A stretch of 64,000 nucleotides of DNA, taken from positions 160,652 to 224,651 of the forward strand of contig NZ_JACHJJ010000013.1 of the NCBI RefSeq assembly GCF_014203605.1, read 5' to 3'. This stretch comes from Thiemannella venezuelensis. Its GTDB lineage: Bacteria > Actinomycetota > Actinomycetes > Streptosporangiales > Streptosporangiaceae. This document shows positions 44,918 through 54,103 of this stretch, in pieces (the stretch's first letter is position 1; the number at the start of each line of letters is the position of its first letter). Below the pieces are notes generated by a model. It was not told the origin of the DNA and did not search any database. It saw only the letters and a program-made list of their open reading frames with translations. Made by a program: the position numbers and the translations under genes.

Positions 44918-47364
44918 GACTTCCCGTAGCGGCGGGCGCGGCCACCGGAGCGGTCGCCGTCGCGCTCTACCCCCTCTTCCAGACCGGCACCTGGTTCTGG
45001 GCGAGTCTCGGCGCCATCCTCGTGGTGACCGCGGTCGGCATGCTGGCCAGCCGCTACACGCTGCCGGTCTGGCCGGTGCCGCTGGCCCAGCTGGCCGTGT
45101 TCTGGCTCTACCTGACGGCGGTGTTCGCCGGGGACACGGCGTGGGCCCGGGTGGTGCCGACCAAGGAGTCGGCCGTCGAGCTGGCCGAGCTGGTGGCCAC
45201 CGGGTTCGCCGACATCCAGAAGTTCGCCGTCCCCGTCCCGGAAAGACCCGGGATCACCCTGCTGACCTGCGGCGGCGTCGGGCTGATCGCGATACTGGTC
45301 GACTTCTGCGCCGCCCGGCTGCGGCGGAGCGCGCTGGCCGGGCTCCCGCTGCTCTCGCTGTTCGTGGTGCCCGCCTCCTTCATCGGCGACCCGCTCAGCT
45401 GGCCCACGGTCGTCATCGCCGCGCTCGGCTTCCTCGGGCTGCTCGCGGCCGACGGGCGGGAGCGGGTCACCCACTGGGGGCGGGCGGTGCTGGTCCGCCG
45501 GACCCCGTCCTTCGTCGCCCCCCGCCCCGCCGCGGAGACGGGGACGCTGCGGCTGTCGGGCAAGCGGGTGGGATTCGCCGCGATCGTGCTGGCCGTCCTG
45601 CTGCCGTCGATGGTGCCGACCCTGGAACCGAACCCGCTGTTCGGGTTCGGCGTGGGGAACGGCAACGGCCGGGGCGGCAACACGATCGGCATACCGAACG
45701 CGATGGTCAACCTGCGGGGGGCGCTCTCGCTCCCGGCCAACTCGACCGTCCTGACCTACACCAGCAGTGACAGCGCCTCCCGCTACCTGCGGCTGTACTC
45801 GCTGGACGTCTTCGACGGCACGGAGTGGACGATGTCGCCGCCGCGGGGCCGGCCCCAGGACCGGACCTCGGAGGGCCCGCTGCCGCCCGCTCCCGGTCAG
45901 GGCGCGGGCGTGCCCGCCGCCCAGGCGACCACCAGGGTCACGGTGAGCGAGGAGGTCAGGAGGCTGAGCTTCCTGCCGCTGCCGTACCCGGCCACCCAGG
46001 TGCGGATCGAGGGCGACTGGCGGGCCGACGTGGACACCCTCATGGTGTTCTCCACCACGGACACCGCCGAGGGCGGCACCTACGAGGTCGTCAGCAACGA
46101 GCCCCGGCCCACGGCCGAGGCGCTCAGGACCGCCGGAGCCGCCCCGCAGGCGATCAGCGACAAGTACCTGCGGCTTCCCGAGGACCTCCCCGACGAGATC
46201 GTCAGGCTGGCCTCCGCGGTCACCGACCCGGACGCCGGCAAGTACGAGCAGGCGATCCAGCTCCAGGAGTTCTTCACCTCCAAGGGCGGGTTCAGCTACA
46301 CCCTGGCCACCCAGGGCCACGGCGGCCCCGCCCTGACGGACTTCCTGATCCGCAGCAGGGCCGGGTACTGCGAGCAGTTCGCCGCCTCCATGGCGGTGCT
46401 GGCCAGGGTCCTGGGCATCCCCGCCCGGGTCTCCGTCGGCTACACCGGCGGCACCAACATCTCCGGGCAGTGGACCGTGCGTACGCACGACTCGCACGCC
46501 TGGCCCGAGCTCTACTTCGAGGGGACGGGCTGGCTGCGCTTCGAGCCCACTCCGGCGGGCGCCGCCGGGCAGGGCAGCGCGACGGTGCCGATCTACACCC
46601 AGCCGGAGGTCACCACCGGCGGGGACGACACGCCCACGGCGAACCCCAGCACCGGCCCCACCGGCGCCGGCGTGCCCAGCGGGTCGGCGAGCAACCCCCG
46701 CAACCCGATGCTCGACCGCGACTTCGGCGGCGTGCCCGTCGCGGTGGAGGAGGGCACCCCGACGGCCGTGAAGATCGGCCTGGGGGGCGTGGCCGTGCTG
46801 CTGGTCGTGCTGATCCCCGCGCTGCTCCGCGCGGGGGTACTGCTGAGGCGCCGGCGCGTCTACTCCCGCCAGGCGCTCAGGAGCGGGGCTGCCGGGGAGG
46901 CGGGGGAGGCGACCGCGACGGCCCTGGGCTCCACCGGCATCGCAGCGGTCCGCAGCAACCGCGGCCAGGCCACGGTCGCGGCCGCCTGGGCGGAGCTCGA
47001 CGACGCGTTGTGCGACTACGGCGTGTCCCGGCAGCCCAGCGAGAGCCCGCGGGCCCTGGCCCGGCGGCTGAGCGAGCAGCACGAGTTCGACGCGGCGGCC
47101 GCCGCCTCGCTGGCGAGGATCGCCGAGGCGGTGGAGCGCATGCTCTTCGCCCGGACGCTCGGGGAGACCGGCTCGTTCCGCGAGGACGTCCGCCGGGTAC
47201 GGCGGGCGCTGGCGAGCACCGTGTCACGGGGCAGGCGGGTCCGAGCGGTGCTGCTGCCCCCGTCCATGCTCCTGCGGATCCGGGCGATGGGCACCCGTCT
47301 GCTCGACGGCTTCGACCGCCTGGAGAACATCCGGTTCGGGCGCCCCGCACGCAGGAACGCCTGA
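44914..47364 (+). CDS. TgpA-type membrane transglutaminase-like protein
   Basis: An 816-residue membrane protein. Several helices (about 1-250) precede an external transglutaminase-like domain whose nucleophile is C486 in AGYCEQFAASMAVLARVLGIPARV, with the His in THDSHAWPELYF and the acidic part before FEPTP. A further helix near 620 and a cytoplasmic C-terminal DUF4129-like region (WAELDDALCDYGVSRQPSESPRALARRL) follow. MoxR-DUF58-TgpA units are widespread and their reaction is not established; a protease or crosslinking role at the envelope is likely. ATG 44914 has GGAGG 8 nt upstream. Confidence 0.93.
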   Translation: MRLPVAAGAATGAVAVALYPLFQTGTWFWASLGAILVVTAVGMLASRYTLPVWPVPLAQLAVFWLYLTAVFAGDTAWARVVPTKESAVELAELVATGFADIQKFAVPVPERPGITLLTCGGVGLIAILVDFCAARLRRSALAGLPLLSLFVVPASFIGDPLSWPTVVIAALGFLGLLAADGRERVTHWGRAVLVRRTPSFVAPRPAAETGTLRLSGKRVGFAAIVLAVLLPSMVPTLEPNPLFGFGVGNGNGRGGNTIGIPNAMVNLRGALSLPANSTVLTYTSSDSASRYLRLYSLDVFDGTEWTMSPPRGRPQDRTSEGPLPPAPGQGAGVPAAQATTRVTVSEEVRRLSFLPLPYPATQVRIEGDWRADVDTLMVFSTTDTAEGGTYEVVSNEPRPTAEALRTAGAAPQAISDKYLRLPEDLPDEIVRLASAVTDPDAGKYEQAIQLQEFFTSKGGFSYTLATQGHGGPALTDFLIRSRAGYCEQFAASMAVLARVLGIPARVSVGYTGGTNISGQWTVRTHDSHAWPELYFEGTGWLRFEPTPAGAAGQGSATVPIYTQPEVTTGGDDTPTANPSTGPTGAGVPSGSASNPRNPMLDRDFGGVPVAVEEGTPTAVKIGLGGVAVLLVVLIPALLRAGVLLRRRRVYSRQALRSGAAGEAGEATATALGSTGIAAVRSNRGQATVAAAWAELDDALCDYGVSRQPSESPRALARRLSEQHEFDAAAAASLARIAEAVERMLFARTLGETGSFREDVRRVRRALASTVSRGRRVRAVLLPPSMLLRIRAMGTRLLDGFDRLENIRFGRPARRNA

Positions 47365-47416
47365 CCTCCGGACGGGTGCCGGAGCAGCCGGAGCACCGGT
47401 GCAGGCCTCATCCATG

Positions 47417-47450
47417 CGTGAGTCGTCCCCCCACCGGGGGACGACTCACG
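47417..47450. terminator. Terminator hairpin between convergent tgpA and DUF3040 genes
   Basis: A perfect 15-bp stem, CGTGAGTCGTCCCCC with GGGGGACGACTCACG and a CACC loop, lies 53 nt after the transglutaminase stop and 28 nt after the stop of the convergent gene. No long T tract is present. Its length and position support bidirectional termination. Confidence 0.7.
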
Positions 47451-47477
47451 TGTGGCCTCCGGAGCAGAGGAAGGAGA

Positions 47478-47879
47478 TCAGCGCTCGTCGTGACGACGGC
47501 GCCAGCGCTCTTCCATCCGCTCCATGAAACCGGGCCGGGCGCCTCCGCGGCGCCCCGCCCTGCTCTCCTGCTGTCCGGCGGACGGGGTCGCGGTGTTCTC
47601 ACCGAACCCGTTCATCCGCTTCCAGCTGGACAGACCCCACAGACACGCAGCGAGCATGACCACGAAACCGCCGACGCCGAGCGGGATGACTTGGATCACG
47701 ACGCCGACCATCAGCAGGACGACGCCCAGGATGAAGCCGGCGGAGGCCTTCACCAGGCGACGCTTGTAATGGCTGCGCGGATCACTGATCCTTACGGTAT
47801 TGGCCCACTTCGGGTCCTCGGCGTAGAGGGCCTGCTCGATCTGTTCGAGCAGGCGCTGCTCGTGCTCAGAGAGCGGCAC
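47478..47879 (-). CDS. DUF3040 membrane protein
   Basis: A 133-residue actinomycete-specific protein. VPLSEHEQRLLEQIEQALYAEDPKWANTVR is the DUF3040 hallmark, followed by two helices (about 50-90) and a Gly/Arg-rich tail ending RWRRRHDER. Function is unknown; members often lie near dinB or the dcw region. GTG 47879 has GGAGG just upstream and gives the standard start; the longer GTG 47930 version is rejected. Confidence 0.92.
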   Translation of the reverse strand: MPLSEHEQRLLEQIEQALYAEDPKWANTVRISDPRSHYKRRLVKASAGFILGVVLLMVGVVIQVIPLGVGGFVVMLAACLWGLSSWKRMNGFGENTATPSAGQQESRAGRRGGARPGFMERMEERWRRRHDER

Positions 47880-48026
47880 GGCGCCTCCCAAGGACAGCCC
47901 CAGGACGGGGAAGACGGTGACGGACGACACGGGGTGTCCGAACCTCGCGGTCGGTTATCCCCAGAATACGAGGCTGTAGACGTAGACGAAAGAAAACGTC
48001 CAACGTAGTCCAAACCGGAGGTGACG

Positions 48027-49265
48027 TCATAGATCCACTCCATCAGACGGCGGACGAACGAGAGAGGCGGGAAGCACCGCGTCACGACCGAATCTCCGGG
48101 CCGCCCGGTCCATCGCCCGCTCGGCCTCCCGCCAGCCCGTCTCCCGTTCTCCGAGGCTGAGCTGCCGGGCCGCCCCGCCGGCGGGGAGCAGGTTCTCCAC
48201 CCGCACCCCGACGAGGCGGAGGCGCGTTTTTTCCAGGCCGGAAACGGCATACAGGTCACAGGCGACCGCGTAGAGCTCCTGGGCGACGTCCGTCGGATCC
48301 CTCAGCGTCCGGGACCGGGAGATCGTCGTGAAGTCGGCGCGGCGGAGCTTGACGCTGACCGTGCGGCCGACGTGACCGCCCTCCCTGAGCCGGGCGGCGA
48401 CCCGCTCCGAGAGGCGGAGCAGCTCCCTGCGGATCCGCACTGGATCATCGATATCTGTGACGAATGTCTCTTCCGCGCCGATGCTCCGGTCGGGCACGTG
48501 CGGGGTCACGCGCCGCTCGTCGCGGCCCCAGGCGAGCTCCCGCAGGTGGGCGCCGGCCGCCTGGCCGAGCTCCCGCTGGAGCGTCTCCGGGGGAGTCCTG
48601 GCGAGGTCGCCGACGGTCCTGACGCCGAGCCGGAGCAGGGACCGCTCCGTGCGCTCCCCCACGCCCCACAGGGCCCCCACCGGCAGCGGGTGGAGGAAGT
48701 CCACCACCCTGGCCGCCGGGACGACGAACAGCCCGTCGGGCTTGGCGTGCCGCGAGGCCAGCTTGGCCACGAACTTGCTGCTCGCCACTCCCACCGAGCA
48801 GGTGATCCCGTGTTCCGCGGCGACCCGCTCGCGGATCATCGCGGCGATCGCCGCCGGCCGGCCGAGCCGCTTGCCCGCCCCGGCGACGTCGAGGAAGGCC
48901 TCGTCCGAGGCGATCGGCTCCACCTCGGGGGTGAAGGTGCCGAAGAGCTCCATGACGCTCCGGGAGACCGCGGCGTACTTCCCGTGGCTCGGCGGAATGA
49001 CCACCGCCCGGGGGCAGAGCCGGCGGGCCCGGCTCATGGGCATCGCCGAGTGCACACCGAACCTCCTCGCCTCGTAGGTCGCGCTGAGGACCACGCCCCG
49101 TGCGCCGGGTGCGCCCACGATGACGGGGGCGCCTGCGAGCTCGGGGCGCTCACGCAGCTCGACGCTGGCGAAGAACGCGTCCATGTCCACGTGGAGGATG
49201 GGGCAGCCGGTGTCGTCGTCGCCCAGATCCGACTCCGGGCGCGGCATCTGCTGTTTCCTCGACAC
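48027..49265 (-). CDS. dinB: DNA polymerase IV (Y family)
   Basis: A 412-residue translesion polymerase. ILHVDMDAFFASVE holds the first catalytic aspartates and PIASDEAFLDVAG the second acidic pair; the helix-hairpin-helix segment reads PVGALWGVGERTERSLLRLGVRTVGDLA. The C-terminal little-finger domain continues to LRLVGVRVENLLP. There is no obvious beta-clamp motif at the very end. ATG or GTG choice beyond 49265 is not needed, because the catalytic N-terminus begins 25 residues in. Confidence 0.95.
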   Translation of the reverse strand: MSRKQQMPRPESDLGDDDTGCPILHVDMDAFFASVELRERPELAGAPVIVGAPGARGVVLSATYEARRFGVHSAMPMSRARRLCPRAVVIPPSHGKYAAVSRSVMELFGTFTPEVEPIASDEAFLDVAGAGKRLGRPAAIAAMIRERVAAEHGITCSVGVASSKFVAKLASRHAKPDGLFVVPAARVVDFLHPLPVGALWGVGERTERSLLRLGVRTVGDLARTPPETLQRELGQAAGAHLRELAWGRDERRVTPHVPDRSIGAEETFVTDIDDPVRIRRELLRLSERVAARLREGGHVGRTVSVKLRRADFTTISRSRTLRDPTDVAQELYAVACDLYAVSGLEKTRLRLVGVRVENLLPAGGAARQLSLGERETGWREAERAMDRAARRFGRDAVLPASLVRPPSDGVDL

Positions 49266-49302
49266 GGCGCCATCCTATGGGAACACCCGTTCGACGCAAG
49301 CC

Positions 49303-50061
49303 TCACCGGTGACCGAGAACGTGCAGCTGGGTGGCGATGTCCCGCAGGACCGGATGGGCGGCCGCCGCCTGCTCCAGGGCGACCAGGGCACCCGCCGCAC
49401 CGGGCTCGCCGTCGAGCAGCCTGCTCGGCACGAGGTCGGCGAAGATCCGCACGCCGTGCACCTCTCCGGGCCGGAATCCGGCGGCGGCCAGAAGCGCGAC
49501 CAGCGACTCGCGGGTGAACCGCCGCGGCGTGGGATCGCGGTCCCCCCAGCGGCCCTCGGGGTCGTCCAGGACCTGGCGGGCCTCGTCGAACCGGCCCGCG
49601 ACCGAACGGTGCAGCGCGGCGGCGAGCGGGTTGGCGGCCAGCACGCTGATCACACCGCCCTCGCGGACCAGACCGGCCATCGCGGCCAGCGCTCCGGCGG
49701 GCTCCTCGACGTACTCCAGCACGCTGTGGCAGAGCACCAGGTCGGCTCCGTCGGCGGGAAGGAGCTCCCCCAGGTCGGCGGCGTCGCCCTGCAGCGCCCG
49801 CACGCCCACCCCCGCCTCGGCGGCCCGGCGCTCCAGCGCGGCCAGCGAGTCCGGGCTGGGGTCGACGACCGTGACGGCATGCCCGAGCCCGGCCAGCGGA
49901 ACGGCGAACCCCCCGGTCCCGCCGCCCGCGTCGACGATGTCCAGCCGGTCGCGGCCGGTCGCGGCCACCCTGTCCGCCAGCACCGCCCGCAGGACGTCCC
50001 AGACCACGGCGGTGCGGACCGCCGGCGTGCCCGCCTGCCTCGAGAGGCCTACGGCATGCAA
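49303..50061 (-). CDS. Class I SAM-dependent methyltransferase
   Basis: A 252-residue Rossmann methyltransferase. Motif I is LDIVDAGGGTGGFAVPLAGLG, followed by VTVVDPSPDSLAALERRA and DLVLCHSVLEYVEEPAGAL. It resembles the SmtA/CmoA-like proteins found near dinB in actinomycetes; the substrate (tRNA, small molecule or lipid) cannot be assigned. It stands between dinB and the nusB terminator region as a single gene. Confidence 0.88.
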   Translation of the reverse strand: MHAVGLSRQAGTPAVRTAVVWDVLRAVLADRVAATGRDRLDIVDAGGGTGGFAVPLAGLGHAVTVVDPSPDSLAALERRAAEAGVGVRALQGDAADLGELLPADGADLVLCHSVLEYVEEPAGALAAMAGLVREGGVISVLAANPLAAALHRSVAGRFDEARQVLDDPEGRWGDRDPTPRRFTRESLVALLAAAGFRPGEVHGVRIFADLVPSRLLDGEPGAAGALVALEQAAAAHPVLRDIATQLHVLGHR

Positions 50062-50182
50062 CTTCAGATCGCCTCCTCCATCGGTGACCAGCCCAGCTTA
50101 CGCCGCGCCGCCCCCGGAGCCGTCCATGTGATCCGCACCGGCTCTTGGGCGAGTCTTTCCGCGTCCGCGGGGAGAGGAGGAT

Positions 50183-50208
50183 CCGCGGGGACCGGCGGGC
50201 CCCCGCGG
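50183..50208 (-). terminator. GC hairpin after nusB
   Basis: CCGCGGGG and CCCCGCGG form an 8-bp stem with a 10-nt loop, 20 nt beyond the nusB stop. It lacks a T tract and is a weak terminator candidate for the pepQ-efp-nusB unit. Confidence 0.4.
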
Positions 50209-50228
50209 GCGCGGCCGCCCCGCCGCCG

Positions 50229-50639
50229 CTACAGGGCCAGCGACGGCTTGAGCTGCTTGAACCGTGCCAGCAGGCCGTTGACGAACTGCGGCGACTCGTC
50301 CGTCGACAGCTCCGCGGCCAGGCCGACCCACTCGCTGATGACGACGCCCTCGGGGACGTCGGGCATCCAGAGCAGCTCGTAGGTGCCGCCGCGGAGCAGG
50401 TTGCGGTCGACCGCGGGCATGCGGTCGAGCGTCCAGCCCTCGGCGTAGGTCGTGATCAGCTCGTCGATCCGCGCCCGGTGCCGGCACACGCCCTCGACGA
50501 GCGCCGCGGTGTACTCGTTGACCGGCGGTTCTTTCCTCTCCAGGCGCTCGGCGAGGACCCTCAGCGGGTCCTCGCCGCGCGCCTCGGCCTCGAACAGGAT
50601 GTCCAGCGCGCGCCTGCGCGCCTTACCCCGTGCCGACAT
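50229..50639 (-). CDS. nusB: Transcription antitermination factor NusB
   Basis: A 136-residue all-helical factor that binds boxA RNA with NusE and promotes rRNA antitermination. It opens with ARGKARRRALDILFEAEARGED and ends with FVNGLLARFKQLKP, both typical. The ATG overlaps the efp stop by one base (TGATG), so the two are coupled. Confidence 0.96.
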   Translation of the reverse strand: MSARGKARRRALDILFEAEARGEDPLRVLAERLERKEPPVNEYTAALVEGVCRHRARIDELITTYAEGWTLDRMPAVDRNLLRGGTYELLWMPDVPEGVVISEWVGLAAELSTDESPQFVNGLLARFKQLKPSLAL

Positions 50640-51199
50640 CAGGCGCGGCCGAGGTAATCGCCGGTGCGGGTGTCGACCTTGACCTTCTCGCCGGTCGTGA
50701 TGAACAGCGGGACCTTGATCTCCGCGCCGGTCTCCAGCCTGGCAGGCTTGGTGCCGCCGGTGGAGCGGTCGCCCTGCAGGCCGGGCTCGGTCTCGGCGAT
50801 GAGCAGCTCGACGGCCGCGGGCAGGTCCACGTAGAGCACGTTGCCCTCGTTGATCGCCACGGTGGCGAGCATGTTCTCCAGGAGGTAGTTGGCGGCGTCG
50901 CCGACCGCGGCCCGGGAGACGTGGAGCATGTCGTAGGTCTCGGTGTCCATGAAGACGAACTCTTCGCCGTCCATGTAGGAGAACTGCATCTCACGCTTGT
51001 CGACGTTGGCCACCTCGACCTTGACGCCCGCGTTGAAGGTCTTGTCGACGACCTTGCCCGACATCACGTTCTTCAGCTTGGTGCGTACGAACGCGCCGCC
51101 CTTGCCGGGCTTGACGTGCTGGAACTCCACCACCGTCCAGAGCTCACCGCCCTCGAGCTTGAGCACGAGGCCGTTTTTGAGGTCGTTCGTCGTCGCCAC
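50639..51199 (-). CDS. efp: Elongation factor P
   Basis: A 186-residue translation factor that rescues ribosomes stalled at polyproline, useful here since many window proteins are proline-rich. It has the three beta-barrel domains, with the tip loop KPGKGGAF carrying K33 where other bacteria modify the residue; actinobacterial EF-P is reported to work without modification. The third domain ends with [13 protein letters not shown]. It lies between pepQ and nusB. Confidence 0.97.
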   Translation of the reverse strand: MATTNDLKNGLVLKLEGGELWTVVEFQHVKPGKGGAFVRTKLKNVMSGKVVDKTFNAGVKVEVANVDKREMQFSYMDGEEFVFMDTETYDMLHVSRAAVGDAANYLLENMLATVAINEGNVLYVDLPAAVELLIAETEPGLQGDRSTGGTKPARLETGAEIKVPLFITTGEKVKVDTRTGDYLGRA

Positions 51200-51225
51200 T
51201 GGTTTCTCCTGCGTACGGCCGCTCT

Positions 51226-52305
51226 TTAAAGGACAAGCAGCTCTTTGGTCGTCCGTGTGAGAAGCTCCGGCCCGTCCTCACGCGTCACGAGCGTGTCCTC
51301 GATGCGGACTCCGCCCCTGCCCGGCAGGTAAACCCCAGGCTCAACGGTGACCGGAACTCGATCGTCAAGTCTACCGTGCCCGCGTGCTTTCTCCGGCGTC
51401 GCCGGGGACAGGAACGGCTCCTCGTGGATCTCCAGGCCGACCCCGTGGCCGAGACCGTGACCGAAGTGCTCGCCGTACCCCGCTCCGGCGATCACGTCGC
51501 GGGCCGCGGCGTCCACCTCGTGCGTGGCCGCGCCGGGCCGTACGGCACGGCGGCCCGCCCGCTGGGCGGTGCGGACCAGCTCGTACAGCTCCCGCTGCCA
51601 GGCGGCGGGCTCGCCGATCGCCACGGTCCGGGTCATGTCCGCGTGGTAGCCCGCGTGCAGCGCCCCGAAGTCCATCGTGACCAGGTCGCCGCGCTCCAGC
51701 GGCCGGTCGCCGGGCGCGTGGTGCGGGACCGAGCCGTTGGGACCGGAGGCGACGATCGTGTCGAAGGCCGGCTTCTCCGCGCCCAGCTCCACCATCCGGG
51801 CCTCCAGCGCCCGGGCGACCTCCCGCTCGGTCAGCCCGGGGCGCAGCGCGGGCAGCACGTCGGCGAAGGCCTGGTCGCTGAGGGCGCAGGCGGTGCGGAT
51901 CAGGGCGAGCTCGGCCTCGTCCTTGATCCGGCGCACCGACTCCACCAGCCCGGTGAGCCGGAGCGGTTCCCCGCCGCGCCGCTCCGCGAGGCGGAAGTAG
52001 TCGGCGACGGGAAGGTGGTGGGCTTCGACCGCGACCCCGGAGGCACGGGTGACGAGCGCCCCGGCGACGTCGCGCTCCTCCGCCACCTCGACGCCCTCGC
52101 AGAGCGACCGGGCGGTCTCGGCGTAGCGGGAGTCGGTGGCGAGGACGGCCGTGGCGTCGGCCCTCACCAGCACGGCCGCGTTGGAGCTGTTCAGCCCGGT
52201 CAGGTAGCGCACGTTGACGGCGCGGGTGACCAGGAGCGCGTCCGCCTCGTGAGCGGGCAGCAGGGCCGCGAGGCGCTCGCGGCGCCGGGCGTGGGTGGCG
52301 GTCAT
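51226..52305 (-). CDS. M24 aminopeptidase P-type (Xaa-Pro) peptidase
   Basis: A 359-residue metallopeptidase. The creatinase N-domain (about 1-130) precedes the pita-bread catalytic domain. Metal ligands are visible in [19 protein letters not shown] (two Asp), [15 protein letters not shown] (His), VEPGVYLP (Glu) and RIEDTLV (Glu). It cleaves after Xaa in Xaa-Pro peptides. The [13 protein letters not shown] stretch before the metal Glu is longer than usual. It leads the pepQ-efp-nusB unit with a probably leaderless start, without the aroCKBQ genes that often lie upstream. Confidence 0.94.
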   Translation of the reverse strand: MTATHARRRERLAALLPAHEADALLVTRAVNVRYLTGLNSSNAAVLVRADATAVLATDSRYAETARSLCEGVEVAEERDVAGALVTRASGVAVEAHHLPVADYFRLAERRGGEPLRLTGLVESVRRIKDEAELALIRTACALSDQAFADVLPALRPGLTEREVARALEARMVELGAEKPAFDTIVASGPNGSVPHHAPGDRPLERGDLVTMDFGALHAGYHADMTRTVAIGEPAAWQRELYELVRTAQRAGRRAVRPGAATHEVDAAARDVIAGAGYGEHFGHGLGHGVGLEIHEEPFLSPATPEKARGHGRLDDRVPVTVEPGVYLPGRGGVRIEDTLVTREDGPELLTRTTKELLVL

Positions 52306-52311
52306 GGCACG

Positions 52312-52340
52312 ATGCTATTGACCGTGACGCCGCGTGTCGC
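52312..52340 (-). promoter_or_regulatory. Promoter for leaderless pepQ-efp-nusB mRNA
   Basis: On the minus strand TAGCAT (52317-52312) ends 6 nt before the peptidase ATG (52305), placing the transcript start at the A of ATG. GCGACA (52340-52335) is 17 bp upstream as a partial -35. No Shine-Dalgarno precedes the ATG, in agreement. Confidence 0.5.
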
Positions 52341-52436
52341 CACGGATGTCTCCTGCGACCGGGGCCGGGCGACCAGGAGGCGCGGACGGACATGGACATC
52401 AGACCCGCGACGGCCGGGGGCGGAATCCGTGAAACG

Positions 52437-52475
52437 GCGACCGGGCGGGAGCCGGAGGGGCTCCCGCCCGGTCGC
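52437..52475 (-). terminator. Terminator of the DAACS symporter gene
   Basis: GCGACCGGGCGGGAGCC pairs with GGCTCCCGCCCGGTCGC over 17 bp (52437-52453 with 52459-52475), loop GGAGG. It lies 31 nt after the symporter stop and is followed by CGTTTCAC on the minus strand. It is the longest perfect stem in the window. Confidence 0.8.
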
Positions 52476-52505
52476 TTCGGGATGGTCCGGGTGCTCCGGG
52501 GCGGC

Positions 52506-53831
52506 TCAGGCGGAGACGAGCTCGCGGTCCTTGCCGCGCTCGGCGCCCTCCCGGAGGGTATCGTCGAGGGGCTGCGGCGGGGCGTTGAGGACGGCCTCGT
52601 CGAGGCGGCCCTCCGACCGGCCGACCAGGACCGGGACGACCATCTGCCCGGTCACGTTGGTGGCCGTGCGGATCATGTCGAGGATGGGGTCGATGGCCAG
52701 CAGCAGGCCGACGCCCTCCAGCGGCAGGCCGAGCGTGCTCAGGGTGAGGGTGAGCATCACGATCGCGCCGGTCAGGCCCGCGGTGGCGGCCGAGCCGACC
52801 ACGGAGACGAACGCGATCAGCAGGTAGTCGCCGAGGCCGAGCGGGACGCCGAACACCTGGGCCACGAAGATCGCGGCCAGAGCCGGGTAGACCGCGGCGC
52901 AGCCGTCCATCTTGGTGGTGGCGCCGAACGGCACCGCGAAGGAGGCGTAGTCGCGGTCGACGCCGAGGCGCTCGACGGTGATCCGCTGGGTCAGCGGCAT
53001 GGTGCCGACCGAGGAGCGGGAGACGAAGGCCAGCTCGATGGCGGGCCAGGCCTTGCGGTAGAAGGTCAGCGGGCTGACCCTGCCGACGAGGGAGAGCAGC
53101 ACCGGGTAGATCACCGCGAGCACGACGGCGCAGCCGATGTAGACCCCGGCGCTGAGCTTGGCCAGCGGGGCGAGCAGGTCCCAGCCGTAGGTGGCCACGG
53201 ACTTGCCGATCAGGCCCGCGGTGCCGATCGGGGCCAGGCGGATGACCCACCACAGGGCCTTCTGCACCAGTTCCAGGACCGAGCGGCTGACCTCCAGGAA
53301 CGGCTCGGCCTTCTCGCCGACCGCCATCGCGGCGGCACCGAGGACGACTCCCAGGAAGACGATCTGGAGGACGTTGAGCTCGGTGAACGCGGTGACGACG
53401 TTGGTCGGGACGATCCCGGTCAGGAAGTCGATCCAGGTGCCGGCGCCCTCCAGGTCGACGGCCTTGGCGCCCTCGGTGGCGATGGTGACGCCCTTGCCGG
53501 GGTTGATCAGCAGGCCGAGGCCGATGGCGGCGGTGACGGCGGCCAGCGAGGTGATCAGGAACCAGAGCAGGGTCCTGCCCGCGAGCCGGGCGGCCCCGCT
53601 GACGTTGCGCAGGTTGGCGACGCTGACCACGACGGCGGTGAAGACCAGCGGCGGGACGGCGAGCTTGAGGAGCTGAACGAAGATCTTGCCGACCTCGGTC
53701 AGCGTGCCGGCGAGCCAGGTGAGCTCACCGGCCCGGGCGACGAACCCGAGGGCGACGCCGACGACGAGGCCCAGCAGCAACTGCAGGGAGAAGGAGAATC
53801 TCTTCACGGACGCGACTTTCGAAAAAGGCAT
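52506..53831 (-). CDS. DAACS-family cation symporter, possible cystine importer
   Basis: A 441-residue transporter of the glutamate/dicarboxylate/cystine family with eight helices and two hairpins. The HP1 tip reads AFVSRSSVGTMPLTQ. The unwound TM7 motif, NMDGT in glutamate members, reads KMDGC, followed by AAVYPALAA, which recalls the NGCAGIYPA segment of TcyP cystine transporters as I remember it. TM8 reads IDPILDMIRTATNVTGQ: the aspartates, Arg and Asn are kept, but the terminal Na-site Asp is Gln. ATG 53831 lacks a Shine-Dalgarno. The leader ORF upstream points to sulfur control. Dicarboxylate or glutamate uptake remains possible. Confidence 0.85.
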   Translation of the reverse strand: MPFSKVASVKRFSFSLQLLLGLVVGVALGFVARAGELTWLAGTLTEVGKIFVQLLKLAVPPLVFTAVVVSVANLRNVSGAARLAGRTLLWFLITSLAAVTAAIGLGLLINPGKGVTIATEGAKAVDLEGAGTWIDFLTGIVPTNVVTAFTELNVLQIVFLGVVLGAAAMAVGEKAEPFLEVSRSVLELVQKALWWVIRLAPIGTAGLIGKSVATYGWDLLAPLAKLSAGVYIGCAVVLAVIYPVLLSLVGRVSPLTFYRKAWPAIELAFVSRSSVGTMPLTQRITVERLGVDRDYASFAVPFGATTKMDGCAAVYPALAAIFVAQVFGVPLGLGDYLLIAFVSVVGSAATAGLTGAIVMLTLTLSTLGLPLEGVGLLLAIDPILDMIRTATNVTGQMVVPVLVGRSEGRLDEAVLNAPPQPLDDTLREGAERGKDRELVSA

Positions 53832-53884
53832 GCCGGAGCGGACACGGGCATGCGGGGTGAGGAAAAGGAGAGGGGAAAGCGCGT

Positions 53885-53953
53885 TCAGCGACAGAGATCG
53901 CCGTTGATGCGGCACAGGTCGACATGCAGTCGCCCGACCAGCCGCACGAGCAC
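53885..53953 (-). CDS. Cysteine-type leader peptide upstream of the symporter
   Basis: A 22-codon ORF ends RLHVDLCRINGDLCR and stops 53 nt before the symporter ATG. It closely matches the HVDLCRV..LC short ORFs annotated as putative leader peptides before sulfur-assimilation and transport genes in actinomycetes. Two Cys codons lie near the end, the last but one codon being TGT, rare at this GC content. GTG 53953 has GAGG 9 nt upstream; a second GTG lies two codons in. Cysteine-dependent ribosome stalling is the likely control. Confidence 0.75.
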   Translation of the reverse strand: MLVRLVGRLHVDLCRINGDLCR

Positions 53954-54103
53954 CAGGGAGAACCTCACGAAGGGATGCAACACCCCTTGGCCACGTTGAA
54001 TTCCACATGAATCGTATGACCTGGGCCACATGAGCCAGGAGAGCTCTGCGCCGCGAACGGTCTGCGCCCTTAGACCGCCCGTGAGCAGGTAAATCCTGCG
54101 GTC

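Noticed and set aside
53725..53925. 66-codon frame MSTCAASTA... before the symporter
   Set aside because: It runs out of frame into the symporter gene; the shorter overlapping frame matches a known leader type and has a Shine-Dalgarno.
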